From contig NZ_OMPQ01000009.1 in assembly GCF_900313025.1 (NCBI RefSeq), forward strand, positions 264,072 to 328,071: a DNA stretch of 64,000 bases, read 5' to 3'. Positions 35,769 through 44,601 of this stretch are shown here, in pieces. Numbering within the stretch: position 1 is the first letter of the stretch; every line of letters begins with the position of its first letter. Source of the stretch: Pseudophaeobacter sp. EL27 (GTDB lineage: Bacteria > Pseudomonadota > Alphaproteobacteria > Rhodobacterales > Rhodobacteraceae). A program made the position numbers and the translations under genes. Under the pieces are notes generated by a model. That model was not told the DNA's origin, made no database searches, and worked only from the letters and a program-made list of their open reading frames with translations.

Positions 35769-37304
35769 ATGGGGCGCCGCAACAAGACACCCAACCGGCT
35801 TTTGCGATTGCCACTGTTTCTATTGATCTGGAGCATTGCGTCGCTGGCCATGTGGATCCCGGCGGTCCATGCCTTGGCTTTGGATGACCACCCGACCTCC
35901 AGGGCGTTTTTCTACACCGGCGTCCTGGGTTTGTTTCTGGTTACACTTGCAGGCTTGTCGCTGGGCAACAGGGTGCCGCGATATGGTATGCCGGGGCAAT
36001 TGCTGTCACTGCTTGCCACCTTTGTGATTCTGCCACTGTTTCTGGCGGTGCCGGTGCAGGACGCGCTGCGCAACACAAGTTTTTTGAACGCTTACTTTGA
36101 CATGGTGAGCGCGGTGACCACCACAGGGACCGACATCTATGCTGATCCCGATAGGCTGCCGCCCAGCGTCCATCTGTGGCGCGCTATGGTGGCCTGGCTG
36201 GGTGGGTTGTTGATGTGGATCTCTGCCTCAGCCGTTTTGGCGCCCTTGTCACTGGGGGGCTTTGAGGTGACGGCGCGTGGTGAACCCGGCGGTGGCACTG
36301 CCGCGCCCTCCCAGATCCAGGATGCCGACCCAAAGCAACGTCTGATCGAAATCAGCCGCACCCTGGGGCCGGTCTATGGCGGGCTGACACTGGTGTTGTG
36401 GATCTTGTTGATGATCACCGGCGAGACGCCTCTGGTTGGTTTGAGCCATGCCATGTCTGTCTTGTCGACCTCTGGCATTTCAGCAGTTGGCGGCGTTGAA
36501 AACGGCAGCGGTGGCATCGGCGGCGAAATGGTGATGTTCCTCTTCATGTTCTTTGCCCTGTCCCGGCTGACCTTCTCCAACGACACTGTCACCGTTGGCT
36601 CTGGCAGATTGGATAAGGATCCTGAATTCCGCACCGGGCTACTGATTATTGTCGGGATGCCGCTTTTGCTGATCCTATGGCATTGGTTCAGAACCTTTGA
36701 CGTTGGCACTCATAACGATCCTGTGCAGGCGCTCAGATCTTTTTGGGGCGGTCTGTTCACTGTGATGTCCTTTTTGTCCACCACCGGCTTTGAAAGCGCC
36801 GATTGGGAGACCACGCGGGAATGGTCCGGGCTGCAAACGCCGGGGATGATCCTGCTGGGGCTTTCGGTGATTGGCGGCGGAGTGGCCACCACGGCAGGCG
36901 GCGTAAAACTGCTGCGGGTCTATGCGCTTTACCTCAATGGTATGCGCGAGATGGAGCGCCTGGTGCATCCTTCCTCGGTGAGCGGTGAGGGCAGCGGCAA
37001 CAAGCGACTTCAAAGCAATGGTGCCTTTGTTGCCTGGGTTTTCTTCATGCTTTTCGCCCTGTCGCTGGCGTTGATCTCGATTGCCCTCTCCGCAGTCGGA
37101 AGCGATTTTGAACACTCCCTGATCCTGGCCATCGCGTCGCTGTCGACCACGGGCCCCCTGACGGAAATTGCAGGCGATGCGCCAATCGTCCTCACCAGTC
37201 TCGCCCCTGTGGCCAAGCTGATCCTCTGCTTTGCCATGGTTCTGGGGCGGCTCGAGACCCTTGCGATTATCGCACTTTTGTCTCCAAATTTCTGGCGCAG
37301 CTAG
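35769..37304 (+). CDS. trkH: Trk potassium uptake transmembrane subunit TrkH
   Basis: A 511-residue inner-membrane protein of the K+-transporting superfamily. The four pore-loop filters can be seen as TTTGTDIY, STSGISAVGG, STTGFESADW and STTGPLTEIA, each within a helix-pore-helix unit, and about ten hydrophobic segments are present. It passes K+ under control of TrkA, the gene just upstream. The hfq gene follows after about 130 bases. Confidence 0.96.
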   Translation: MGRRNKTPNRLLRLPLFLLIWSIASLAMWIPAVHALALDDHPTSRAFFYTGVLGLFLVTLAGLSLGNRVPRYGMPGQLLSLLATFVILPLFLAVPVQDALRNTSFLNAYFDMVSAVTTTGTDIYADPDRLPPSVHLWRAMVAWLGGLLMWISASAVLAPLSLGGFEVTARGEPGGGTAAPSQIQDADPKQRLIEISRTLGPVYGGLTLVLWILLMITGETPLVGLSHAMSVLSTSGISAVGGVENGSGGIGGEMVMFLFMFFALSRLTFSNDTVTVGSGRLDKDPEFRTGLLIIVGMPLLLILWHWFRTFDVGTHNDPVQALRSFWGGLFTVMSFLSTTGFESADWETTREWSGLQTPGMILLGLSVIGGGVATTAGGVKLLRVYALYLNGMREMERLVHPSSVSGEGSGNKRLQSNGAFVAWVFFMLFALSLALISIALSAVGSDFEHSLILAIASLSTTGPLTEIAGDAPIVLTSLAPVAKLILCFAMVLGRLETLAIIALLSPNFWRS

Positions 37305-37390
37305 GCAAAGGTGGCTAACCTCTCTGTGTATGGGACGTTTTTCGGCTGGAAACTGCCAAAATCTGCGTCCATAGTCGTAAACAATAAGGC

Positions 37391-37407
37391 GCGCTGGTCC
37401 GCAGCGC
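37391..37407 (+). other. Hairpin in the hfq leader
   Basis: GCGCTG and CAGCGC pair around a 5-base loop about 30 bases before the hfq start. No T-run follows, so it is not a standard terminator for trkH. It would lie in the hfq 5' untranslated region. Confidence 0.4.
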
Positions 37408-37437
37408 ACTGCAAGAACAAAGGCGAAAGAAAACAAT

Positions 37438-37677
37438 ATGGCTTCGGACAGACAGAATTTGCAGGATGCATTCCTCAATCACGTTCGCAAAACCAAGGTT
37501 CCAGTAACAATCTTCCTGATTAACGGGGTCAAGCTGCAGGGTGTGATCACCTGGTTTGACAATTTCTGTGTGCTGTTGCGCCGCGATGGTCAGTCCCAAC
37601 TGGTTTATAAACACGCGATTTCCACCATCATGCCGGCCCAGCCGATCAGCCTATATGAAGGCGAAGACGCCTCTTGA
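37438..37677 (+). CDS. hfq: RNA chaperone Hfq
   Basis: A 79-residue Sm-like protein that forms hexamers and joins small RNAs to their targets. The Sm1 region is [20 protein letters not shown] and the Sm2 motif is [12 protein letters not shown]. The C-terminal tail is short, as in Alphaproteobacteria. It is followed by hflX, whose ATG overlaps the hfq stop by one base, so the two are translated from one message. Confidence 0.98.
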   Translation: MASDRQNLQDAFLNHVRKTKVPVTIFLINGVKLQGVITWFDNFCVLLRRDGQSQLVYKHAISTIMPAQPISLYEGEDAS

Positions 37678-38948
37678 TGGAGCACGACAGGATCCGCACC
37701 CGTGCCTGGGTGTTACATCCGGATATTAAATCTGATCAGGGGCGACGCCCTGCTGAACCCGCTTTGGCGGAAGGTGTTGCCTTGGCCGAGGCGCTGCCTG
37801 ATCTTGACGTAGTTGGCTCGACCGTTGTGCGCCTGCCAAAGGCCCATGCGGGGATGTTGTTTGGCTCTGGGAAAATTGAAGAGCTGAAAGAGCTGTTGCA
37901 CAGCAACGAAGTTGATCTGGTGTTGATTGATGGACCGGTCTCGCCGGTGCAGCAACGTAATCTGGAAAAGGCGTGGAAAGTCAAAATCCTCGACCGTACC
38001 GGACTGATCCTCGAGATCTTCTCGGATCGGGCGCGCACCCGCGAGGGTGTGTTGCAAGTTGAGATGGCGGCGCTCAGTTATCAGCGCACCCGTTTGGTGC
38101 GCGCCTGGACCCACCTGGAGCGTCAGCGTGGTGGATTGGGATTTGTCGGCGGACCCGGCGAAACCCAGATCGAAGCGGACAGGCGGGCAATCGATGACCA
38201 ATTGGTCAACCTGCGACGCCAATTGGCCAAAGTTGTCAAAACCCGGACCCTGCACCGGGCTGCACGGGCCAAGATCCCATTCCCGATTGTCGCGCTGGTG
38301 GGCTATACCAACGCAGGTAAGTCGACCCTGTTCAATCGGTTGACCGGGGCAGAGGTGATGGCCAAGGATATGCTTTTTGCGACCCTTGATCCAACCATGC
38401 GCCGGGTCGAGATGCCAGACGGGCCAGAGATCATCCTCTCTGACACGGTTGGGTTTATCTCGGATCTGCCGACCGAACTGGTGGCGGCTTTCCGGGCCAC
38501 ACTGGAGGAGGTGCTGGCAGCGGATGTGATCCTGCATGTGCGCGATATCAGCCATGAGGACAGCCAGAACCAGGCCAATGATGTTGCGGCGATCCTCTCG
38601 ACCCTTGGGGTGGATGAAAACCGCGCCCAAATCGAGGTTTGGAACAAACTCGACCAGTTGCCTGATGATATTGCCGAGGCGCGCCGTGCCCGTGCCGCCC
38701 GCGAGGAAGGCATTCACGCGATCTCTGCCATCACGGGCGAGGGGATCGAGGCGCTGCTCGATGATGTTGCGATCAAGCTGGAAGGTGTGCGCCACGTCGA
38801 AGATTTCACGCTCACCTTTGCGCAGGGCAAAGAACGCGCCTGGCTGTTTCAGCAGGACGTAGTGATCAGCGAAGAGCAGGGCGAGGAAGGCTTTGAGCTG
38901 ACCGTGCGCTGGACCGAAAAGCAAAAGGCTCAGTTCAAAGCGCTGTAA
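37677..38948 (+). CDS. hflX: Ribosome-associated GTPase HflX
   Basis: A 423-residue GTPase that binds and splits stalled ribosomes. Residues about 1-195 are the HflX N-terminal domain (GSGKIEELKELL, then GGLGFVGGPGETQIEADRR). The G domain has G1 GYTNAGKSTLFNRLTG, G3 DTVGFISDLP and G4 NKLDQ. The ATG at 37677 overlaps the hfq stop; a TTG one codon earlier is unlikely. It ends the hfq-hflX operon before a clear terminator. Confidence 0.96.
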   Translation: MEHDRIRTRAWVLHPDIKSDQGRRPAEPALAEGVALAEALPDLDVVGSTVVRLPKAHAGMLFGSGKIEELKELLHSNEVDLVLIDGPVSPVQQRNLEKAWKVKILDRTGLILEIFSDRARTREGVLQVEMAALSYQRTRLVRAWTHLERQRGGLGFVGGPGETQIEADRRAIDDQLVNLRRQLAKVVKTRTLHRAARAKIPFPIVALVGYTNAGKSTLFNRLTGAEVMAKDMLFATLDPTMRRVEMPDGPEIILSDTVGFISDLPTELVAAFRATLEEVLAADVILHVRDISHEDSQNQANDVAAILSTLGVDENRAQIEVWNKLDQLPDDIAEARRARAAREEGIHAISAITGEGIEALLDDVAIKLEGVRHVEDFTLTFAQGKERAWLFQQDVVISEEQGEEGFELTVRWTEKQKAQFKAL

Positions 38949-38976
38949 GAGGCCTGGCAGAACGGGTTGCACACAA

Positions 38977-39004
38977 GAGCGCAGAGATCTCTCTGCGCTC
39001 TTTA
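38977..39004 (+). terminator. Intrinsic terminator of hfq-hflX
   Basis: GAGCGCAGAG and CTCTGCGCTC form a perfect 10-bp stem around a 4-base loop, followed by TTTAT. It begins 28 bases after the hflX stop, just before the end of the convergent antiporter gene. Confidence 0.88.
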
Positions 39005-39016
39005 TCATTTGCCGGA

Positions 39017-40192
39017 TCAGCTGGGGTTCTGGGTCTTTTGCCGAGCCAGAACAAAGGCGGTGACAAGTGGGCCAATCAGCTCAAACCCGGCGGTGGTTCC
39101 AATGGCCAGGGCGGTGATTTGGTCGCCATAGGCAGGGAATTGTTCGGAAGCAGCAAGCGCCATGCCGATGGCAACCCCTGCCTGTGGCAGCATGGCTGCG
39201 CCATAATAACGGCTCTCTAGCCGTGGCGCCCGCGCTGCAGTACCGCCGATCCAACCGCCAAGAATGCGCCCCAAAACACGCAGGATGGCAAAGGCAACCC
39301 CAGCACTACCTGCCAGGGCCAGGGCTTGGGGATCAAGAGAGGCGCCGGCCAGAACAAAGAAAACAATCAAAAAGGGCCATTCAATACTGCGCATCTCGGC
39401 AAAGGCGCGGCTGTGGTGGCGGGTATGATTGACGATGACGGCGCCAACGGTCATGCCGGCGATCAGATAAGAGAGGTCCAGCATCAGCGACAGGCCCGCT
39501 GTAAGGAACACCAGACCCAGCCCTTCGATCCTGAGGGGTTCACCATCGGAAAAGCGGCCGATGAGGATGGCGCCAGGCCAGCCGATAGCAATGCCCAGCG
39601 CGATAGAACCGCCAAGCTCATAGGCGGCGGTGAGAAGGGGGCTATCTGTGCCGCCGGTGTCGCCAAACAGGTTAAGAGCAAGCATCGTCAAGCTAAAGGC
39701 CAGGAGCCCCCAGGCATCATCAATGGCCACCAGGCCCTTGAGCCGTCTGGTAAAACCCGTGTCCTGACCGGATTGTTCGATGACATCATAGGTCGCTGCC
39801 GGGTCGGTTGCAGTAGCCAGAGCCCCCAACACCAACGCCAGGGCAAAGGGCAGGCCAAAGCCCCACAATCCGAGGGTTACCACCGCTTGGGTCACCAAAA
39901 CCACCGAGAGCGAGACAAAGATCACGATGCGCCCATGGCCGCGCAGATTGTCCAACGAGAGCGAGCTGCCCAGTAAAACCGCCACTGCGCTGAGAGCCAC
40001 AATTGCCACAACCGGGTAGAGATCGGTGATTGTGCTCGGCAGCAGATCAAAGCCGGCCTGGCCCACCACCAGGCCAAACCCCAGCAATAGCGTCACCCGC
40101 GGCAGGCGCAATTGTCGCCCGATGCGATCCGCCGCCAGCCCGACAAAGAACAGCAGGCCCAGAACAATGAGCGGCGTGGCAAGCTCTTGCAT
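39017..40192 (-). CDS. Cation:proton antiporter (CPA family)
   Basis: A 391-residue inner-membrane protein with about 12 hydrophobic segments of the Na+/H+ exchanger fold. ATATDPAATYDVI and LVAIDDAWGLLAFSL carry the acidic residues expected in the transport core. No TrkA-N domain follows, so it is shorter than KefB/KefC. The ion is not evident. It starts 6 bases after the stop of the penicillin-acylase-type gene, so the two are co-transcribed. Confidence 0.86.
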   Translation of the reverse strand: MQELATPLIVLGLLFFVGLAADRIGRQLRLPRVTLLLGFGLVVGQAGFDLLPSTITDLYPVVAIVALSAVAVLLGSSLSLDNLRGHGRIVIFVSLSVVLVTQAVVTLGLWGFGLPFALALVLGALATATDPAATYDVIEQSGQDTGFTRRLKGLVAIDDAWGLLAFSLTMLALNLFGDTGGTDSPLLTAAYELGGSIALGIAIGWPGAILIGRFSDGEPLRIEGLGLVFLTAGLSLMLDLSYLIAGMTVGAVIVNHTRHHSRAFAEMRSIEWPFLIVFFVLAGASLDPQALALAGSAGVAFAILRVLGRILGGWIGGTAARAPRLESRYYGAAMLPQAGVAIGMALAASEQFPAYGDQITALAIGTTAGFELIGPLVTAFVLARQKTQNPS

Positions 40193-40198
40193 AGCAGA

Positions 40199-42676
40199 TC
40201 AGTTCCTAGGGGTGATGGTGGTGATCCCAACGGCGGCCGCACGGGCGAGGTCTTCGTCCAGCGACATCGGAACATATTCGCCGCGCCGCCACAGCTGGGC
40301 CATGTCATCGTAGTTGCGTGACAGGAAATGCCCGGACTGGCCGGTGGCAAGGATAAACAAGGAACTGTCCGGATCGGCAAAATCATAGACGCCGCGATAG
40401 CCTGCCGCATGAATGTTGTGGAACGGATTTGGACCTTTTCCAGAAGTCAGCCCCCGTTGCAGGGTATTGTCGCCGCCACTGGTGGACTGACGGATGTTCA
40501 CAAAGAACTGCAAAATGGGAACGCTGCCGAGGGTCTCGTGATCCTGGGTGGCCTGGTGCGCATCGCCCCAGCGTAGCGATTCCAGAGCGGGGCCATAGCG
40601 CTCTTCGATCCAGATCAGGGCGTCATCCAGCGCCAGTCGCGCCATATCAGTGCAGCTTTCCTGTGGTGCGCTTTGGCGCACGTCACACCAGCTGCCGGCC
40701 CCGCCCACATCGCGGTAGACCCGTTCGATGAACAGGGGATCCACCTGGGTGAATTCATCTGCCAGCGGGCCCAGGTCATCGCCAATCAGGCGGGACTGAA
40801 GCGCCCGCAGCCAGGCGGCATAGAGTAGCGGTTCGGGCAGATGTTCGTTCATTTCGCCATTCCACTCGGACAGCAGCGACAAGGCGATCTGGCGCTGTCT
40901 TTCCCGGCTGCCTTCTTCGGCAGCACCGCCGGTGAACCACAGATCGGCCCCAATTAGCGGCAGCAGCGCGCGCGCGGTATAAGAAACGGTGTCAAGCTGT
41001 GCTTCCATAAAGCTGTCCCGGGTATGCACTTCGCGGCTTTGCATCAACAGGCGCCAGCGGTTGATGCGCTGTGTATCTCCCCAGGTGTAGGAAACATGGT
41101 TCGGGAAGGGGCGTTCCAGGATTTTGTTGTTGGTATTGCCCAGGATCCCGCCACGCGGACTGACAAATTCTGGGTTGGCGGCATAGGGCGCGCGCCCGAG
41201 CCAACGGTTCACCCTTTGCCAGCCCTGACTGGGCAGGCGGCCCATGCTGTGATGACGGGCGTCGCGTGCCGGAAAGGCGCCAACGGTTTTCTGGGCAATT
41301 GTCTGGCTATCCGCCAAGATCAGGTTCTGCGATGGCGCGATGAAGCCTTCGCCTGCGGCAATGGCTTCGCGCACATTTGAGCTGCGCATCAGCTCGATGG
41401 CCGCAGTGAGCGAGCTGTCTTGCGGGTTGAGCGCTGTCCAGCCCAGGCTAACCACATGGCCCGGCGGGGTGATTGTTGACAGCCCAAAGAGAGAGCCCGG
41501 CAGAACCGGCCCATTTTCGCTCCAACGCAAGGTAAGGGTCACCGGAGGGGCATCCTTGATCTTGATAATCGAGGGGCGACTGGTGAAGGTCTGATAGCCT
41601 TGGGGGCTCAGGTATTCCTCCGGGTTTTCCGGGTTCAGCTTTTCGATGAACAGGTCCTGATCATCCAGAAAAGAGGCGGTAATGCCCCAGCCCAGTTGCT
41701 CTGATCGACCGGTGAGGATTGCCGGGATGCCGGGGATCGTGCCGCCAATGACTCCACCAGTTGCCAACTCCATGCGCGCCAAATACCAGTTTCCCGGTGC
41801 CGAAAGCGCCATATGTGGATCGTTGGCCAGCAGGCTACCCCCCGCAGCAGAGCGATTGGGCGCGGCAGCCCAGGCGTTGGAGGCGCCGCCAAAGCCGCGT
41901 GGCGTTACCGGAAACAGGCTTGTCTTTGGGGGGTGCACAGCTGCGCTGGCATAGCGGGGCAGGTCGGGGAACAGGCTGGCGTATTCGGGCAGGGCCGTGA
42001 TGCCTTTGCCAGGGGCGTCTGGCAGAATATCCTGCAACCGCGCCGGATCGGCCAGCGCCAGCGAAGTCCGCGCCCGCAGCACCTCATCCTGCAGATGATT
42101 TGATGACCGCAGTGCCATCAGTTTCATCATGGCAATACTATCGGCAGGCTGCCAGGGGGCCATCGGCATGTTGAACAGGAACATTTCGGGTGCGCCACGC
42201 CCTAGAGCCTCTTCGTTGATTTCCAAGATGCGCGCGTTCACCCCAGCGGAATAGGCCTTGAGAGACTGTAGTGCTTCGGCGGATTGGGCAGAGACGGACT
42301 GCTGCGACAAACCATAAAGATCCAGACGGCGGACAAACAGATCGGTGTCGAGTGTGCGGCTGCCAAAGACCTCCGACAATCGTCCCTGGGCCGTGCGTCG
42401 CAGCACTGCCATCTGCCATAACCGGTCCTGAGCATGGGCGTAACCGAGGCCAAAGTACACGTCTTCATCGCTGGCCCCATAGCTGCCAAAAATATGCGGA
42501 ACATTGGCGTTATCACGGATGATGTTTACCGGCGCCGAAAGGCCTGGTAGCGAAATTTCCTTATCGTATTCAGGCAGAGACTGCGCCGCGAGGTAATAGG
42601 CAAGGCCACTGGCGATGACTGCCAGGAGAATCAGTGTCGCAGCCAGCCGCAAAAGCCAGCGAAAAAGACGTGCCAT
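40199..42676 (-). CDS. Penicillin-acylase-family Ntn hydrolase
   Basis: A large N-terminal-nucleophile amidase of 825 residues. An N-terminal signal or anchor (LFRWLLRLAATLILLAVIASG) sends it to the periplasm. The alpha part has PHIFGSYGASDEDVYFGLGYAHAQDRLWQM. Self-cleavage would occur before the serine of FGGASNAWA (about S266), which becomes the nucleophile of the beta chain. Substrates of the family include beta-lactams and acyl-homoserine lactones; which applies here is unknown. It is followed by the antiporter gene. Confidence 0.9.
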   Translation of the reverse strand: MARLFRWLLRLAATLILLAVIASGLAYYLAAQSLPEYDKEISLPGLSAPVNIIRDNANVPHIFGSYGASDEDVYFGLGYAHAQDRLWQMAVLRRTAQGRLSEVFGSRTLDTDLFVRRLDLYGLSQQSVSAQSAEALQSLKAYSAGVNARILEINEEALGRGAPEMFLFNMPMAPWQPADSIAMMKLMALRSSNHLQDEVLRARTSLALADPARLQDILPDAPGKGITALPEYASLFPDLPRYASAAVHPPKTSLFPVTPRGFGGASNAWAAAPNRSAAGGSLLANDPHMALSAPGNWYLARMELATGGVIGGTIPGIPAILTGRSEQLGWGITASFLDDQDLFIEKLNPENPEEYLSPQGYQTFTSRPSIIKIKDAPPVTLTLRWSENGPVLPGSLFGLSTITPPGHVVSLGWTALNPQDSSLTAAIELMRSSNVREAIAAGEGFIAPSQNLILADSQTIAQKTVGAFPARDARHHSMGRLPSQGWQRVNRWLGRAPYAANPEFVSPRGGILGNTNNKILERPFPNHVSYTWGDTQRINRWRLLMQSREVHTRDSFMEAQLDTVSYTARALLPLIGADLWFTGGAAEEGSRERQRQIALSLLSEWNGEMNEHLPEPLLYAAWLRALQSRLIGDDLGPLADEFTQVDPLFIERVYRDVGGAGSWCDVRQSAPQESCTDMARLALDDALIWIEERYGPALESLRWGDAHQATQDHETLGSVPILQFFVNIRQSTSGGDNTLQRGLTSGKGPNPFHNIHAAGYRGVYDFADPDSSLFILATGQSGHFLSRNYDDMAQLWRRGEYVPMSLDEDLARAAAVGITTITPRN

Positions 42677-42790
42677 CAAGTGCCTGTTTCCTATTTTTTA
42701 TGGCTTTGGCGCCTTGCGTGCGATTGCACCTCGCCGGACCGGTGTTAGGGTGTCGCCAACATAAGCCAGTTCAGAACAGGGGAAAAGCAA

Positions 42791-43663
42791 ATGGCAAAAA
42801 TCGCGTTTTTGGGGCTGGGGGTCATGGGCTTCCCGATGGCTGGGCATTTGCAATCGGCAGGCCATGACGTCACCGTTTACAACCGCACAAGTGCCAAGGC
42901 CCAAGCCTGGGCTCAGACCCAGGGCGGCAGTTTTGCTGCAACCCCGCGTGAAGCGGTTGAAGGCGCAGAATTTGTGATGTCTTGTGTCGGTAATGATGAC
43001 GACCTGCGTTCGGTCTGTCTGGGGCCTGATGGGGCCTTTGGCGGCATGACTGCTGGCAGCGTCTTTGTCGATCACACAACCGTTTCCGCCAAGGTAACAC
43101 GCGAGCTTTCCGCCCTGGCGGCGGAAACCGAGATTGCATTTGTTGATGCGCCGATCTCTGGCGGGCAGGCCGGCGCGGAAAACGGCGTTTTGTCAGTAAT
43201 GTGTGGCGGTGATCTTGCGGCTTATGAGCGGGCCGAGCCAGTGATCGACGCCTATGCCCGTATTTGCCGTCGCATCGGCGATACTGGCGCGGGCCAGATG
43301 ACCAAAATGTGCAACCAGATTGCAATCGCCGGCCTGGTCCAGGGTCTCAGCGAAGCGCTGCATTTTGCCGAAAAGGCCGATCTGGATGGGCGCGCCGTTG
43401 TCGAGGTGATCAGCCAGGGCGCGGCAGGCAGCTGGCAGATGGCAAACCGCTATGAAACCATGCTGGATGACGAGTTCGAACATGGCTTTGCGGTGGACTG
43501 GATGCGCAAGGATCTAGGCATCTGCCTGGATGCAGCAAATGAAACCGGGGCCAGCCTGCCAGTAACAGCTCTGGTGGATCAGTTCTACAAAGAGGTGCAA
43601 AAGCTTGGTGGCGGGCGCTGGGACACCTCCTCTTTGGTCAAGCGTCTGCGGGCATTGGATTAA
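42791..43663 (+). CDS. NAD(P)-dependent beta-hydroxyacid dehydrogenase (3-hydroxyisobutyrate dehydrogenase family)
   Basis: A 290-residue soluble enzyme. The Rossmann motif is FLGLGVMGFPMAGHL, the substrate-binding signature is FVDAPISGGQAGAENGVLS, and the catalytic lysine lies in GAGQMTKMCNQI. Relatives act on 3-hydroxyisobutyrate, tartronate semialdehyde, glyoxylate or related acids; no catabolic neighbours fix the substrate. AGGGGAAAAGC precedes the ATG. It stands alone, divergent from the penicillin-acylase gene. Confidence 0.9.
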   Translation: MAKIAFLGLGVMGFPMAGHLQSAGHDVTVYNRTSAKAQAWAQTQGGSFAATPREAVEGAEFVMSCVGNDDDLRSVCLGPDGAFGGMTAGSVFVDHTTVSAKVTRELSALAAETEIAFVDAPISGGQAGAENGVLSVMCGGDLAAYERAEPVIDAYARICRRIGDTGAGQMTKMCNQIAIAGLVQGLSEALHFAEKADLDGRAVVEVISQGAAGSWQMANRYETMLDDEFEHGFAVDWMRKDLGICLDAANETGASLPVTALVDQFYKEVQKLGGGRWDTSSLVKRLRALD

Positions 43664-43710
43664 TCAGGTAAATACGCATAGAGCTCCAATTGGTCTGGAG
43701 CACCTGAACA

Positions 43711-43741
43711 AAAATGGCCGTGCAAAGTGATTTGCACGGCC
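43711..43741 (-). terminator. Intrinsic terminator of the SYLF lipoprotein gene
   Basis: GGCCGTGCAAA and TTTGCACGGCC form a perfect 11-bp stem around GTGA. On the minus strand it is followed by ATTTTTG; on the plus strand the T-tract is weaker, but it may also end the dehydrogenase transcript. Confidence 0.82.
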
Positions 43742-43795
43742 TCTAACTTTCAATCCAAGTTTGATTGACACTCCTGCGGCGTCAGAAAAGCTGCC

Positions 43796-44371
43796 TTAGG
43801 GGATGATGCGGGTATATTTGGTGCCTTCCAAGGTCGCGCCGAGCCGCAACCCTGCCTGACCAAAGACCGCGGCAAGAATGGGCGAGGTCAGCGTGTTGGT
43901 ATCTGCTGTGATGGAATTCCCATCGTCGCGCACAACATATTCTAGATCCGCGCCAGCCGCCCAGCCCGAAGAGCGGCGGAACCCGCTGAGAGCATCCTGG
44001 GTCATAAAGAACAGAACATGGGCATATTGCTGGGCGCCGATTTGCAGCCCGGCATTGCCCTTTACAGTCGAGTAATAGTCCACAGTGGCGCCATTGATGA
44101 GCAGGGCGCCGCGGCCATAGGCACCGCCGACAATAAACCCGGCTTCGGTCACCAGCGGCATGACCAGCATGCCAGTAGATTTTGCGGCCAGGGTTTGGGT
44201 GTTGGGATAGAGGTTGTACATCTGATTCAGAGTTGAATCGACGCGGGCATCAATGGTGGCCCCGTTGTTGCTGCCAATACCATTACCACAGGCTGCGGTG
44301 ACGCCTGTTCCGGCCAAAAGGCTGAGGGTAAAGCCACGACGTGACATGCGGTCAAAAGATTTTCTGCTCAT
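43796..44371 (-). CDS. SYLF/YSC84-domain lipoprotein
   Basis: A 191-residue exported protein. The N-terminus has SRRGFTLSLLAGTGVTAAC, which combines a twin-arginine-like motif and a lipobox ending at the cysteine, so it is probably a lipoprotein. The rest (GMLVMPLVTEAGFIVGGAYGRG ... GLQIGAQQYAHVLFFM ... GLRLGATLEGTKYTRI) matches the SYLF domain, known in eukaryotes to bind phosphoinositides. The bacterial role is unknown. Confidence 0.88.
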   Translation of the reverse strand: MSRKSFDRMSRRGFTLSLLAGTGVTAACGNGIGSNNGATIDARVDSTLNQMYNLYPNTQTLAAKSTGMLVMPLVTEAGFIVGGAYGRGALLINGATVDYYSTVKGNAGLQIGAQQYAHVLFFMTQDALSGFRRSSGWAAGADLEYVVRDDGNSITADTNTLTSPILAAVFGQAGLRLGATLEGTKYTRIIP

Positions 44372-44498
44372 ATATCCAGTTGCCTGTCCTGGAGCTCGAA
44401 ACGGAGAGATAAGGGTGGTTTTCCTGCCCTCATATCGTCCCGAGCGGTGTCAAGTTAAAGGCCGGTTTTCCGGCTCTGACCGCATTTATAGGCATTTT

Positions 44499-44524
44499 CT
44501 GGCCAAGTGTCATCACTTGGCCAG
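44499..44524. repeat. 11-bp perfect inverted repeat
   Basis: CTGGCCAAGTG and CACTTGGCCAG pair around TCAT. No T-run follows on either strand. It lies between hemB and the SYLF gene, about 130 bases upstream of the latter, and may be an operator or an RNA stem. Confidence 0.55.
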
Positions 44525-44535
44525 CAGGAAGAACG

Positions 44536-44558
44536 AAAAATGGGCGACATATTGCCCT
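44536..44558 (-). terminator. Weak candidate terminator of hemB
   Basis: On the minus strand GGGC and GCCC pair around an 8-base loop and are followed by ATTTTT. The stem is only four base pairs, so confidence is low. Confidence 0.35.
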
Positions 44559-44601
44559 TTTGGATTCACCTTCTTGTGAGTTCACTAGCGAGGCTGGGCT
44601 G

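Noticed and set aside
37713-39008. 431-codon open frame on the minus strand
   Set aside because: It is antisense to hflX, whose G motifs are unmistakable.
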